Shown piece after piece: positions 34,861 through 50,153 of a stretch of 64,000 nucleotides of DNA. The notes under the pieces were generated by a model. The model had not been told where the DNA came from and made no database searches. It saw nothing but the letters and a program-made list of their open reading frames with translations. Source of the stretch: Kineosporia succinea (GTDB taxonomy: Bacteria; Actinomycetota; Actinomycetes; Actinomycetales; Kineosporiaceae); NCBI RefSeq assembly GCF_030811555.1, contig NZ_JAUSQZ010000001.1, positions 372,001 through 436,000 on the forward strand, given 5' to 3'. The number at the start of each line of letters is the position of its first letter. The first letter of the stretch is position 1. The position numbers and the translations under genes are program-made.

Positions 34861-35277
34861 TCAGCTCGTCAGGATCTCTTCGAAGACCTGGGCATAGCTG
34901 GGATGCGCCAGGTCCAGCCTCGCGAGCTCGGGCAGCGCCACCCACCGCATGTCGTCGTGCTCGGCCGGCTCCCGGTTCACCGGCGTGCCGAGCCAGGTCC
35001 GGACCACCCAGATGCCCTGCCGGAGAACGCCTTCCGGGGCGTCCTCGGCTCCGCCGCGGATGCGCGCGTGAGGCTCCGCATCAAACGCGCGGATCTCGAC
35101 GCCGACCTCTTCCCGCAGCTCGCGGCGCAGGGCATCCGTCTCACTCTCGCCAGCTTCGACATGTCCACCCGGCAGATCCCAGACGTTCGGGTACCAGCGT
35201 CGGGAGGGCGACCGGTGACAGAGAAGCAGGTGGCCTTCTTCGACCAGGGCCGCGGTCACTACCCGATGGATGGTCAC
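34861..35277 (-). CDS. Nudix hydrolase
   Basis: A 138-residue enzyme hydrolysing a nucleoside diphosphate linked to another moiety. The Nudix box spans residues 37-59: G-H-V-E-A-G-E, then seven residues and RELREEVGV, complete for metal binding. The N-terminus reads VTIHRVVTAALVEEGHLLLC. GTG 35277 follows GAGGAG and is favoured; the frame extending to 35502 would run through the rRNA terminator and 5S gene. Similar to MutT/8-oxo-dGTP-type proteins, substrate unknown. Confidence 0.88.
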   Translation of the reverse strand: MTIHRVVTAALVEEGHLLLCHRSPSRRWYPNVWDLPGGHVEAGESETDALRRELREEVGVEIRAFDAEPHARIRGGAEDAPEGVLRQGIWVVRTWLGTPVNREPAEHDDMRWVALPELARLDLAHPSYAQVFEEILTS

Positions 35278-35296
35278 ACAGCTCCTCTGCCAAACG

Positions 35297-35349
35297 CAGA
35301 AGTGGCGGCCCGCGCCGCCTTCTTTCGAAGGCGGGGGCCGCCACTTCTG
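35297..35349 (-). terminator. rRNA operon terminator
   Basis: A 14-bp perfect outer stem (CAGAAGTGGCGGCC with its complement, 35297-35310 / 35336-35349) and an inner CGCCTT/AAGGCG stem with a CTTTCG loop, 14 bases beyond the 5S 3' end in the direction of rRNA transcription. It ends ~20 bases before the Nudix gene start. Confidence 0.92.
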
Positions 35350-35362
35350 TCTTTCAATGATT

Positions 35363-35481
35363 GTCCGGCGATGTCCTACTCTCCCACACCGTAACCAGTG
35401 CAGTACCATCGGCGCAGGCAGGCTTAGCTTCCGGGTTCGGAATGAGACCGGGCGTTTCCCTGCCGCTATGATCGCCGTAAC
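35363..35481 (-). rRNA. rrf: 5S ribosomal RNA
   Basis: On the minus strand the sequence begins GTTACGGCGATCATAGCGGC, includes the universally conserved CCGAACCCGGAAGCTAAG region and GATGGTACTGCA, and ends GGACATCGCCGGA pairing with the start (helix I). About 119 nt. It is the last gene of the rRNA operon. Confidence 0.97.
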
Positions 35482-35584
35482 TCTACCGGCACAACCAGCC
35501 ACCCTCAGGGGTGGGCGTGGTCGTTTCCCGTGAACCGCATAGTGGACGTGAACAATCTTTACGCGCTCAACTCAACGAGTGAGT

Positions 35585-40660
<5,076 letters not shown>

Positions 40661-41168
40661 ATAATCTTCTAGGAAGACTTTTAGCGAAGTGTTGCAAGAA
40701 TCCTGACCGAAAGAACCAGACCCGAACCGAACACCTCGACGGGGGTCGAGATATCCGAAGCCTGATCCATCAGCCAAGAAGACCGTCCCAATCGGGACAA
40801 TCATTTGGCATCGGTTGTTCAGATGCACTGTTGAGTTCTCAAGGAGCGGACGCTCACCATCAGACCCTCTTCCGAAGGCCTTTCGGGGCAACCTCTCTAA
40901 CTTACCCGGCTGACCGAGCGGTGTAAACCTTACCAGAAGGTCTTCGCTGCTCCGTCCATCCGGACTCCCAGGCGAACCTCTGGAGGCTCAACCCGCATGG
41001 GTTGAACCTCGGCAAGAAGTTCGGGGAAGTTGACCCGGGACCGGCCACTTGCGTGTCCGTGCCTCCCGCGCTGCCAACACGTAGAACTTTACGGAGATGC
41101 CACCACCAGGTCAAATCGACGTGACATCCACACGCCGATGTGCCCCAAAGGGGCCACACCCCAAGGGA
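40661..41168 (-). promoter_or_regulatory. rRNA promoter and leader; best promoter at 40899-40927
   Basis: The 508-bp gap between 16S and miaB. On the minus strand TTTACA (40927-40922) and TAAGTT (40904-40899) are separated by exactly 17 bp, a good vegetative promoter. The leader then contains CTCCTTGAGAACTCAACAGTGC (only part cited), the antitermination-type element found before actinobacterial 16S genes. A hairpin at 40983-41010 lies upstream of the promoter. No gene is seen. Confidence 0.7.
40983..41010 (-). terminator. Probable miaB terminator hairpin
   Basis: A 12-bp stem with one mismatch (GAGGCTCAACCC / GGGTTGAACCTC, GCAT loop) about 160 bp past the miaB stop and upstream of the rRNA promoter, so it would insulate the two units. 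Confidence 0.5.
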
Positions 41169-42677
41169 TCAGCCCCGGCGCAGCACCGGGATCCCGAGGG
41201 AGACCCCACCACCGGAGGCCGCCGGAGCGACAGGACCACACGCGTCCACCTGCCGGCGCTCCCAGGCGTCACCCGCGGGACTGCGACGCACCGCGTACTC
41301 ACTGCCCAGATCGTCGGCGACCAGGTGGTGCGGGGCCCCGTAGGAGATGCGCACCGTGGCGAAGTCACCGGGACGGGGCGAATCGGCACCGTCGGGCACG
41401 GTGAAGTGCACCAGCCGGTTGTCGGGAGCCCGGCCGGACAGACGGGTCGTCGCGCCGTCTTTACGCCCCTGGCTCTCGGTGACGAGAAGCTCGACCACGC
41501 GTCCTTCGAGCTTCTGGTTCTCGCGCCAGGAGATCTCTTCCTGCAGCTTCAGGAGCCGTTCGTAGCGCTCCTGCACGACCTTCTTCGGCAGCTGGTCGGG
41601 CAGGGTCGCCGCGGGAGTGCCCGGCCGCTGCGAGTACTGGAACGTGAAGGCCTGGGCGAACCGGGCCTGCGCGACCACGTCGAGCGTGCCCTGGAAGTCT
41701 TCTTCGGTCTCTCCGGGGAAGCCGACGATGATGTCCGTCGAGATCGCGGCGTGCGGGATCTGCTCGCGCACCTTCTCGAGGATCCCGAGGAACTTCTTCG
41801 AGCGGTACGAGCGGCGCATCTCCTTGAGCATGCGGTCGGACCCCGACTGCAGCGGCATGTGCAGCTGCGGCATCACCGTGGGGGTGGCCGCCATCGCCTC
41901 GATCACGTCGTCGGTGAACGCGGCCGGGTGCGGGCTGGTGAAGCGCACCCGCTCGAGACCCGGGATCGAGCCGACGGCGCGCAGCAGCGCCGCGAACGCG
42001 CCCCGGTCGCCGAACTCCACGCCGTAGGTGTTCACGTTCTGCCCGAGCAGGGTCACCTCGACCACGCCCTCGGCGACGAGCGCCTCGACCTCGGCGAGGA
42101 TCTCGCCGGGCCGGCGGTCGCGCTCCTTGCCGCGCAGCGAGGGCACGATGCAGAACGTGCAGGTGTTGTTGCACCCGACGCTGATCGAGACCCAGGCCGC
42201 GGCGGCCGAGTCGCGCCGCGTGGGCAACGTCGAGGGGAAGACCTCGAGCGACTCCAGGATCTCGACCTGCGCCTCGGCGTTGTGCCGGGCGCGCTCGAGC
42301 AGCACCGGCAGCGACCCGATGTTGTGCGTGCCGAAGACGACGTCGACCCAGGGGGCCTTCTTGACGATCGTGTCGCGGTCTTTCTGGGCCAGGCAGCCCC
42401 CGACCGCGATCTGCATCCCGGGCTTGCCTGCCTTCACCGGGGCCAGCTGGCCGAGGTTGCCGTAGAGCTTGTTGTCGGCGTTCTCACGGACCGCGCAGGT
42501 GTTGAAGACGACCAGGTCGGCGCCCTCTCCCCCCGGGTCGGCGGGCACGTAGCCGGCCGCGTCGAGCATGCCGGAGAGGCGCTCGGAGTCGTGGACGTTC
42601 ATCTGGCAGCCGAAGGTGCGCACCTCGTAGGTGCGGGCATCGGCCCCGGCGGAGGGCGCTGATTCGATCGTCGTCAT
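41169..42677 (-). CDS. miaB: tRNA-2-methylthio-N6-dimethylallyladenosine synthase
   Basis: A 502-residue radical-SAM methylthiotransferase that completes ms2i6A37 in tRNA after MiaA. Domains in order: UPF0004 N-domain with [17 protein letters not shown] and GGCLAQKD (three Cys of the auxiliary cluster), radical SAM motif CNNTCTFC, and a C-terminal TRAM domain ([18 protein letters not shown]). A ~35-residue tail follows the TRAM domain. ATG 42677 is the family start. It is separated from the MFS gene on the same strand by 42 bp. Confidence 0.97.
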   Translation of the reverse strand: MTTIESAPSAGADARTYEVRTFGCQMNVHDSERLSGMLDAAGYVPADPGGEGADLVVFNTCAVRENADNKLYGNLGQLAPVKAGKPGMQIAVGGCLAQKDRDTIVKKAPWVDVVFGTHNIGSLPVLLERARHNAEAQVEILESLEVFPSTLPTRRDSAAAAWVSISVGCNNTCTFCIVPSLRGKERDRRPGEILAEVEALVAEGVVEVTLLGQNVNTYGVEFGDRGAFAALLRAVGSIPGLERVRFTSPHPAAFTDDVIEAMAATPTVMPQLHMPLQSGSDRMLKEMRRSYRSKKFLGILEKVREQIPHAAISTDIIVGFPGETEEDFQGTLDVVAQARFAQAFTFQYSQRPGTPAATLPDQLPKKVVQERYERLLKLQEEISWRENQKLEGRVVELLVTESQGRKDGATTRLSGRAPDNRLVHFTVPDGADSPRPGDFATVRISYGAPHHLVADDLGSEYAVRRSPAGDAWERRQVDACGPVAPAASGGGVSLGIPVLRRG

Positions 42678-42719
42678 GGCAGGTCAATGCTACGACGCCG
42701 GATTGTCGTGTGAGTTCAG

Positions 42720-44018
42720 CTACCGGGAGCGCCGGTAACGTCCCACGACGTCACGCAGCGGGGGCACGTGGACACCGTGGGAAGCCATGAGCACCCGCAG
42801 CCTCCGCCGGTTGTGCAGCACCCCGATCACGCCGACCAGCCAGATCAGGTACCAGCCGCAGAACGCGTTGCGGAAGGCGTGCAGGTCGTAGGTGTCCGGC
42901 GTCCCCGCCCCCTGCAGGTCGAGCAGCACCCCCAGCATCAGCACCCCGAGGAGCGAGGCGAAGAACCCGGCGCTGTTGGCCAGCCCGGTGGCACTGCTGA
43001 TCAGGTGCGGCGGGTTCGAGGTGCGGGCGAAGTCGAGGCCGACCAGCGATCCCGGGCCGCCCGCGCCCAGGCACATCACGAACAGCACCAGTTGCCACAG
43101 CGGTGCCTCGTCCGGCCTCACCACCAGCGAGAGCAGGGCCAGGGCCTGGATCGCGACCACCGCCAGCACCACCCACGAGCGGCGCAGCGGGTGGCGTCCG
43201 GCGAAACGCCCGATCAGCAGCCCGAAGGCGCCGTTGGCGATGACGTAGAGGGTGAGCAGCCCCTGGGCGCGGCCGTTGCTGAGCCCCTCCCCCGCCGTCA
43301 GGTAGGGGAATCCCCAGAGCAACGCGAACACGTTGCCCCCGGCCGGGGTCACGAAGTGCGTCCAGAAGCCCAGGCGGGTGCCCGGGTTGGCCCAGATCTC
43401 GAGAACCTGCTTGCGGACGCCCGGGGCGGCCGGGAGGTCGGGTGCCGGTCGGTCGGTGGGCTGGTTGCGAACCGTCACGGCCACCGCGACGGCCACCAGC
43501 AGCAGGCAGGCCGAGAGGGTGAGGAACGCCGGGGTCCAGCCGCGCGCGTGCACCAGTGCCAGGAACGGCACCACGCTGATGATCTGCCCGGCCTGAGCCA
43601 CCACGCCCGTCACCTGGGTCAGCAACGGCGCGCTGCGCGCCGGGAACCAGGCGATGATCAGCCGCACCACCGACACGAAGATGGTCGCGTCGCCCGCACC
43701 GACCAGGATCCGCGCGGCGAACGCGCCCGGCACGCTCCCGGTGACCGCGAGAAGTGCCTGCCCACAGGCCATCACGAGCAGGCCCACGGTGAGCACCCGA
43801 CGGGGCCCGGCGCGGTCGAGGATGAGCCCGACCGGCAGCTGCATCGCCCCGTACACGCCCAGCTGGAGCACGGCGAAGGTGGAGAGGGTGGCCGCCGCGA
43901 TGCCGAAACGGTCGGAGGTCTCGACCGCGACCGCGGACAGCGACGAGCGGCTGGCGATGGCGAGGACGTAGCCCAGCAGGCCGATCGACCAGACCAGCCA
44001 GGCCCGGGTGGTGCTCAC
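42720..44018 (-). CDS. MFS transporter
   Basis: A 432-residue major facilitator with about 12 helices; MFS signature-like loops DRAGPRRVLTVG (between helices 2 and 3) and GRFAGRHPLRRSW. GTG 44018 (VSTTRAWLVW) starts the first helix correctly; the upstream frame to 44132 would add a non-hydrophobic leader. Substrate unknown. It is divergent from the TAXI binding-protein gene. Its 3' end is close to miaB, on the same strand. Confidence 0.85.
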   Translation of the reverse strand: MSTTRAWLVWSIGLLGYVLAIASRSSLSAVAVETSDRFGIAAATLSTFAVLQLGVYGAMQLPVGLILDRAGPRRVLTVGLLVMACGQALLAVTGSVPGAFAARILVGAGDATIFVSVVRLIIAWFPARSAPLLTQVTGVVAQAGQIISVVPFLALVHARGWTPAFLTLSACLLLVAVAVAVTVRNQPTDRPAPDLPAAPGVRKQVLEIWANPGTRLGFWTHFVTPAGGNVFALLWGFPYLTAGEGLSNGRAQGLLTLYVIANGAFGLLIGRFAGRHPLRRSWVVLAVVAIQALALLSLVVRPDEAPLWQLVLFVMCLGAGGPGSLVGLDFARTSNPPHLISSATGLANSAGFFASLLGVLMLGVLLDLQGAGTPDTYDLHAFRNAFCGWYLIWLVGVIGVLHNRRRLRVLMASHGVHVPPLRDVVGRYRRSR

Positions 44019-44217
44019 GGAAGGCACTTCTTTCTGCGCGGGAAACCAGTGGCCGTCACCCCCGTCGTCCCCCGTGCACGCGCCGGTGACGATCAAGACG
44101 TCGCCGGCCCGTACCCAAGAGTTGTATCGCACCCGTCCGGCGCACGGCCGTCACGGGATGTGTTTCGGGTGTATTGCCGGTTGGGTCCCCGCCCCTCGGA
44201 TCAGGCATGGTGGGGCG

Positions 44218-45183
44218 ATGCGGCAGGTACGGGCTCTCGTGGTGGCGATGCTCCTCGTGCTGCCCCTGGCCTGCTCCGTGTCAGCCTCGGGCGATCAGCG
44301 GGCGCTGTCCGACGAGGAGCCGATCAGCGACCGCATCGTGATCACCACCGGCACCACCGCCGGCGTCTACTACGCCTGGGGTCTCGCCCTGCGCGACCAG
44401 CTCCGCGAGGCGCACCCGTCGCTCGACGTCGAGGTGGTGCCCTCCAGCGGCAGCATCGAGAACCTGCAACGACTCTCCGACGGCACGGCCGACCTGGCGG
44501 TGAGCGCGGGCGACGCCGCCGAGCGCACGGCCTCCGAGAACGAGACCGAGAGCGGTTCGGTGCCGCTGCGGGCGGTCGCGCGGATCTACGACGACTACTA
44601 CCACCTGATCGTGCCGCGCGGGTCGACGCTGCGGTCGGTCGACGACCTGGCCGGTCACCGGGTCGCGATCGGTGACCCCGGGTCGGGAACGGCCCTGATC
44701 GCACGGCGTCTGCTCGGCCTGGCCGAGGTCGGGGTGAAGGAGAAGGAGCTCGGCATCGTCGACGGGCTCCAGGCGCTGGAGAAGGGCGAGGTCGACGCGG
44801 TGTTCTGGTCGGGCGGCGTGCCCACGACCGCGGTCGAGGACGCCAGCGAGCGCATGCCCCTGCGCCTGCTGGGGCTGGGCGACCTGGCCCGGCGGATGCG
44901 CGCGGAGTTCGGCGCGGTCTACCGGCCGGCGGCGATCCCGCCCGGGCGCTACGGGATCGGTGAGCAGGTCGACACCCTGGCGCTGGCCAATCTGCTGGTG
45001 GTGCGGGCCGACGCGGACGACGAGCTGGTGACGGCCGTGACCTCGACGATCTTCGACCACCGGGCGGCGATCGCCGAGCGGGTCCCGGCGGCGAACCAGA
45101 CCGACCGGCGCTCGGCCATCTTCACCGGTGGCCTGCCGCTGCACCCGGCGGCGGAGGCGTACTACCGCAAGGCCAAGCTGTGA
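44218..45183 (+). CDS. TAXI-family solute-binding lipoprotein (TRAP-type)
   Basis: A 321-residue exported binding protein, lipobox VLPLAC with Cys19. The TAXI signature follows: ITTGTTAGVYYAWGLAL (~43-59), VEVVPSSGSIENLQRL, VPRGSTLRSVDDLAGHRVAIG and GDPGSGTALIARRLL. TAXI proteins bind carboxylates such as glutamate or oxoglutarate and normally feed a fused TRAP membrane subunit; none is nearby. It is convergent with a two-component pair whose kinase has a TctE-like architecture, suggesting a signalling role. Start ATG 44218 is preceded by GGTGGGG. Confidence 0.88.
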   Translation: MRQVRALVVAMLLVLPLACSVSASGDQRALSDEEPISDRIVITTGTTAGVYYAWGLALRDQLREAHPSLDVEVVPSSGSIENLQRLSDGTADLAVSAGDAAERTASENETESGSVPLRAVARIYDDYYHLIVPRGSTLRSVDDLAGHRVAIGDPGSGTALIARRLLGLAEVGVKEKELGIVDGLQALEKGEVDAVFWSGGVPTTAVEDASERMPLRLLGLGDLARRMRAEFGAVYRPAAIPPGRYGIGEQVDTLALANLLVVRADADDELVTAVTSTIFDHRAAIAERVPAANQTDRRSAIFTGGLPLHPAAEAYYRKAKL

Positions 45184-45225
45184 ACGGCGGAACCAGCGCC
45201 AGGGTCGGTCCCGCGGATCAGGGCC

Positions 45226-46764
45226 CTAGCGAGGGCCGGGCACCGGTGGCACCCACAGCCGGACGCTGAGGCCACTCTCCTCCCCCGCGGTCACGTCGAG
45301 GGTGCCGTCGTGGCGTCCCATCAGGGTTTTCGCGATCGACATGCCCAGGCCGGTGCCCTCGGTCTCGGACGCCTCCGAGGCCTCGGAACGCCAGAACCGG
45401 TCGCCCACCCGGGGCAGCTCCTCCGCGGGCACCCCGGGGCCGTCGTCACTCACGATCACCTCGACCCCCGTGTCCGGGGCGGGTGGGGTGCTCACCAGGG
45501 CCAGAACGGGGGACGAACTGGGCCCGGCGAGCGGCACCGGCGGCGGTTGCGGGGTGGTCACCGACGACGGACGCACGAGCACGGTCACGGTGCCGCCCTC
45601 CGGTGAGTACTTGAGGGCGTTGTCGAGGACGGCGTCGAGCGCCCCGGCCAGCGCGCCGGCGTCGTGCTGGGCCCGGGCGTGCGCGGCGCCGCGCCGCACC
45701 AGGTGGATGTCCCGACGGTCGGCGACGACCATCCAGAAGGCGAGCCGCTCGTCCACCACCTCGGCGACGTCGAGCGGGGCGGCCGGGGCACCGCCGTTCT
45801 CGACCCGGGCCAGCGCGAGCATCCGGTCGAGGGTGCCGGCCAGGTGCTTGCCGTCGGCGAGCGCGCGTTCCATCGCCTCGCTCTGCCGGGCCGGTGAGGC
45901 GCCGGGCAGGTCGGCGGCGAGATTGAGGGCCTCGAGCCGCATGAGCAGGGCGGCCAGCGGGTTGCGGAGCTGGTGGCTGGCGTCGGCGACGAACGCGCGC
46001 TGGGCCTCGACGGCGTCCTGGACGTGCACGGCCATCTCGTTGAACGAGGTCTCGAGGCGGCGCAGTTCGGGTGGGCCGGAGCCGGTGGGGACGCGGGCGG
46101 ACAGGTCGCCGGCGGAGATCTGGTGGGCCGCCTCGTCGAGCCGCCCGACCGGTTTGAGCAGCCAGCGGGCCAGCCGGTCGGCGAGCGCGACGGCGCCGAC
46201 CAGGGCGATGAGCTCGAGGGCGATGAGGATCGACCAGCGCTGCAGCACGCGCCCGGCGGCCGAGTCGACGGGTGACACGCTGACCACCGCGCCGACCACG
46301 TCACCGTCGCGCACCACCGGCTGGGCGGCGACGAGGGGCTCGGAGTCCCAGGGCTGGATCTGGTCCCAGACCTCGGTGAGGCGGCCGGACAGGGCGGTGT
46401 CGAGGGCGGCGTCCTGGGCCGGGGTGATCTGGGGAGCGGTGTTCTCGTGGCCGCTGAAGCGGGGCACGCGGGCGGCGTCGTAGACGGTGACGGAGACGTC
46501 GTAGAGATCTTCGTAGCGGCGCAGGTCGCGTTCGAGGGCGAGTTCCTCGACCGCGGCGTCGTCCGGGTCGAACTGCACCTTGCTGACGAACAGCGAGAGG
46601 TCGGCCATCCGGTCGGTGTGCAGGGTGCGGGCCTCGTCGGAGGCGATGCCGGACATCAGCGGCACCCCGAGCGAGGCGAGCACGACACCCATGAGCAGGA
46701 GGAGCAGGGCGGAGAGACGGGTTCTCAAGGGAATGCGCTCAGGTCCAGGTACTGCTCGCCGCAC
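45226..46764 (-). CDS. TctE-like sensor histidine kinase
   Basis: A 512-residue membrane kinase. Helix 1 ~17-38, an extracytoplasmic sensor ~40-170 (with LSLFVSKVQFD and YDVSVTVYDAARVPRF), helix 2 ~177-197, a HAMP domain, then HisKA with the phospho-His in DASHQLRNPLAALL and an ATPase domain (DNALKYSPEGG, VSDDGPGVP, GTGLGMSIAKTL). A proline-rich insertion of ~30 residues splits the ATPase domain. The GTG at 46764 overlaps the response-regulator gene by 26 bp. The 2CSK-like sensor and the facing TAXI gene suggest carboxylate sensing. Confidence 0.92.
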   Translation of the reverse strand: MRRAVPGPERIPLRTRLSALLLLLMGVVLASLGVPLMSGIASDEARTLHTDRMADLSLFVSKVQFDPDDAAVEELALERDLRRYEDLYDVSVTVYDAARVPRFSGHENTAPQITPAQDAALDTALSGRLTEVWDQIQPWDSEPLVAAQPVVRDGDVVGAVVSVSPVDSAAGRVLQRWSILIALELIALVGAVALADRLARWLLKPVGRLDEAAHQISAGDLSARVPTGSGPPELRRLETSFNEMAVHVQDAVEAQRAFVADASHQLRNPLAALLMRLEALNLAADLPGASPARQSEAMERALADGKHLAGTLDRMLALARVENGGAPAAPLDVAEVVDERLAFWMVVADRRDIHLVRRGAAHARAQHDAGALAGALDAVLDNALKYSPEGGTVTVLVRPSSVTTPQPPPVPLAGPSSSPVLALVSTPPAPDTGVEVIVSDDGPGVPAEELPRVGDRFWRSEASEASETEGTGLGMSIAKTLMGRHDGTLDVTAGEESGLSVRLWVPPVPGPR

Positions 46765-47506
46765 CGATCGCCAGCCGGTACCCGACGCCGCGCACCGTCT
46801 CGATCAGCCCGGGTGACCCGGTCTTGGAACGCACCGCGGCCACGTGCACCTCGAGGGTGCGGCCGAGTCCGTCCCAGGTGGACTGCCAGACCTCGCTGAT
46901 GATCTGCTCGCGCCGGAACACCACGCCCGGATGGCGGGCGAGCAGGGCCAGCAGGTCGAACTCCTTGCGGGTCAGGGCGATCGCGGTGCCTCCCTTGACC
47001 ACGGTGCGGCTGCTGACGTCGATGACGATCTCGTCGGGTGACAACCCGGGCGGCTCCTCGGTGACCGGTGCGTCACCGGTTCCCAGAGGCGTCCGCAGTT
47101 CGGGGTCGTCGGCGGGATCCGTGGCGCCCGGGCCGGACGGGACCGAGTCCCGTTTGTGCCGCCGGGAGATGGCGTGCAGGCGGGCGAGCAGCTCGCGCAC
47201 GTCGTAGGGCTTGACCAGGTAGTCGTCGGCGCCGAGGTTGAGGCCGTGCACCCGGGCCGTGAGGTCGGAGCGGGCCGTGGCCATCAGGATCGGCACGTCG
47301 TGCGTGCGGCGGATGCGGCTGCAGACCTCGAAGCCGTCACGGTCGGGCAGGCCCAGGTCGAGCACGACCGCCTCGGTGCGGGCGTTCAGCCGGGACAGCG
47401 CCATGCGGGCCGTGGTGACGTGCTCGACCTCCATGCCGTGCACACGCAGCACGTCGGACAACGCGGCTCCGAGCCGCGCGTCGTCTTCCACCAGCAGCAC
47501 ACGCAT
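46739..47506 (-). CDS. OmpR/PhoB-family response regulator (TctD-like)
   Basis: A 255-residue regulator with an intact receiver (LLVEDD, phosphoacceptor in VVLDLGLPDRDG, Lys in DDYLVKPYDV) and a C-terminal winged helix (LTRKEFDLLALLARHPGVVF, REQIISEVW, VRGVGYRL). A ~50-residue linker rich in Pro/Gly/Asp is longer than usual. ATG 47506 gives the conserved MRVLLVEDD start; an ATG five codons earlier (47521) is also possible. Upstream of and overlapping its partner kinase; divergent from gluA. Confidence 0.92.
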   Translation of the reverse strand: MRVLLVEDDARLGAALSDVLRVHGMEVEHVTTARMALSRLNARTEAVVLDLGLPDRDGFEVCSRIRRTHDVPILMATARSDLTARVHGLNLGADDYLVKPYDVRELLARLHAISRRHKRDSVPSGPGATDPADDPELRTPLGTGDAPVTEEPPGLSPDEIVIDVSSRTVVKGGTAIALTRKEFDLLALLARHPGVVFRREQIISEVWQSTWDGLGRTLEVHVAAVRSKTGSPGLIETVRGVGYRLAIGAASSTWT

Positions 47507-47581
47507 CCCCCTACCATCCATCAGCGGGGTGTTTCGGGGAAGTCACGTAACCAGACGGTGACCTCAGAGGATCCTCAATTG

Positions 47582-47602
47582 ACCTTCTCCCTGGGGGAAG
47601 GT
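47582..47602. promoter_or_regulatory. 21-bp dyad in the gluA control region
   Basis: ACCTTCTCCC-T-GGGGGAAGGT, ten-base arms with one G-T type mismatch, 45 bp upstream of the gluA start and between two divergent genes. A TTGACC that could be a -35 overlaps its left edge. Candidate operator for gluABCD; regulator unknown. Confidence 0.45.
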
Positions 47603-47646
47603 GTTCCCTACCTTCCAGACACACGATGCCGGAGGAGGAATCAGCC

Positions 47647-48453
<807 letters not shown>

Positions 48454-48518
48454 GGCGTTTCCGCTCTGTCCAGCGAGAAGTCCAGCCCGTACTCCAGCGA
48501 AAGAGATTGGCGCACACG

Positions 48519-49424
48519 ATGAAGACCAGCAGCATGCGCATCAGCAAGGCCGCCGCGGCCGCGGCCGTCGCCGTCCTGGCCCTCACCGCCTGCGGCGGGG
48601 GCAGCGACTCCGACGACACCGGCGCGGCGGCGGTGAACGACGACGCCACCTTCGAGGCCGGCACCACGATGGAGACCCTGCAGAAGGCCGGCAAGATCAC
48701 CATCGGCACCAAGTTCGACCAGCCCGGCTTCGGCCTCAAGGGCCTGAGCGACGCCCCCGAGGGCTTCGACGTCGAGATCGCCAAGATCATCGCGGCCGGC
48801 CTGGGCATCGACGACGACGGCATCACCTGGGTCGAGACCCCGTCCGCCGTGCGCGAGACCAAGATCGAGGACGGCGAGGTCAGCCTGGTCGCCGCCACGT
48901 ACACGATCAACGACGAGCGCAAGAAGCGCATCACGTTCGCCGGCCCGTACTACGAGGCCGGCCAGCAGATCATGGTGCGCAGCGACGACTCGGCGATCAC
49001 CGGGCCGGACTCCTTCAAGGAGAACTCCGCGCTCAAGGTGTGCTCGGTGGCCGGTTCGACGCCCGCCGACAACATCGGTGAGTACCTCGCGAGCAAGAGC
49101 CAGCTGGTCACGTTCGACGTGTACAGCAAGTGCGCCGACGCCCTGCGCACCAAGCAGGTCGACGCCGTCACCACCGACAACGTCATTCTGCTGGGCCTGG
49201 TCGGCGACTCCGACGGCGCGTTCAAGGTGGTCGGCGACACCTTCACCAAGGAGCCCTACGGCATCGGCATCAAGAAGGGTGACGTCGCCTTCTGCAACTA
49301 CATCGTCGACACCCTGAAGAAGGCCTCGGAAGACGGCTCGTACGAGAAGGCCTGGACCGAGACGGCCGGCAAGGTCGAGGGCGCCCAGACGCCGACCCTG
49401 CCCACCGCCGACGCCTGCGCCTGA
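48519..49424 (+). CDS. gluB: Glutamate-type amino-acid ABC transporter substrate-binding lipoprotein
   Basis: A 301-residue SBP_bac_3 protein. Signal peptide with lipobox LALTAC, then an acidic linker. Binding-domain landmarks: ITIGTKFDQPGFGLKG, EGFDVEIAKIIAAGLG, and the hinge segment KKRITFAGPYYEAGQQIMV, plus VAGSTPADNIGEYL. ATG 48519 is chosen; an in-frame TTG at 48507 lies upstream. A strong hairpin (49432-49470) directly follows. Confidence 0.93.
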   Translation: MKTSSMRISKAAAAAAVAVLALTACGGGSDSDDTGAAAVNDDATFEAGTTMETLQKAGKITIGTKFDQPGFGLKGLSDAPEGFDVEIAKIIAAGLGIDDDGITWVETPSAVRETKIEDGEVSLVAATYTINDERKKRITFAGPYYEAGQQIMVRSDDSAITGPDSFKENSALKVCSVAGSTPADNIGEYLASKSQLVTFDVYSKCADALRTKQVDAVTTDNVILLGLVGDSDGAFKVVGDTFTKEPYGIGIKKGDVAFCNYIVDTLKKASEDGSYEKAWTETAGKVEGAQTPTLPTADACA

Positions 49425-49431
49425 TGTCCTG

Positions 49432-49470
49432 ACGGGTCCGGCACCGGCGCTCCCGCGGTGCCGGACCCGT
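49432..49470 (+). terminator. Intra-operon hairpin between gluB and gluC
   Basis: A perfect 15-bp stem (ACGGGTCCGGCACCG and its complement) with a 9-nt loop, seven bases after the gluB stop and ~32 before gluC. Such hairpins act as partial terminators or 3' stabilisers that keep binding protein in excess of permease. Confidence 0.75.
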
Positions 49471-49502
49471 GACCGTCCCGGAGCTGAAAGGAGTCACTGG
49501 TC

Positions 49503-50153
49503 GTGAGCGTCATCACGAACAACTTCGACCTGTTCTTCCAGGGATTCCTGAAAACCCTGGGTATCTGCATCATCTGCCTGTTCGGGTCGCTGGCCCTCGG
49601 CACCGTCATCGCCGGATTCCGGGTCTCCCCGGTGGCCCCGCTGCGCGGCGTCGGCACGCTCTACGTGAACGTGGTGCGCAACTGCCCGCTCACGGTCGTG
49701 CTGTTCCTCATCGCGTTCGGGCTGCCCGAGATCGGGATCAACCAGTCCTACTACGTTTTCGGCTGCGCGTCGCTGATCATCTACACCGCCGCGTTCGTCT
49801 GTGAGGCCCTGCGCTCGGGCATCAACGCCATCCCGGCCGGCCAGGCCGAGGCGGCCCGGGCCATCGGCCTGACCTTCTCGCAGAACCTCGGCTCGGTGAT
49901 CCTTCCGCAGGCGTTCCGCACCGCGATCCCGCCCGTCGGCAGCGTCATCATCGCCATGTTCAAGAACTCGGCCATCCTGGGCGCCTTCGGCGTCAGCGGT
50001 GACCTGCTGAGCAACGCGATCATGCTGACCAGCTCGCGCGGTCAGGACCCGACCCCGGTCTACCTCAGCATCGGCTTCTTCTTCCTGCTGATCACGATCC
50101 CCGCCGGTCTGCTTCTGATGTACCTCGAGCGCAAGGCGGTGATCCTGCGATGA
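49503..50153 (+). CDS. gluC: Glutamate-type amino-acid ABC transporter permease
   Basis: A 216-residue HisM/GlnP-type permease with five helices. The EAA loop is EAARAIGLTFSQNLGSVILPQAF. Starts at GTG 49503 after AAAGGAG; overlaps gluD by 4 nt. Forms the heterodimeric channel with GluD. Confidence 0.93.
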   Translation: MSVITNNFDLFFQGFLKTLGICIICLFGSLALGTVIAGFRVSPVAPLRGVGTLYVNVVRNCPLTVVLFLIAFGLPEIGINQSYYVFGCASLIIYTAAFVCEALRSGINAIPAGQAEAARAIGLTFSQNLGSVILPQAFRTAIPPVGSVIIAMFKNSAILGAFGVSGDLLSNAIMLTSSRGQDPTPVYLSIGFFFLLITIPAGLLLMYLERKAVILR

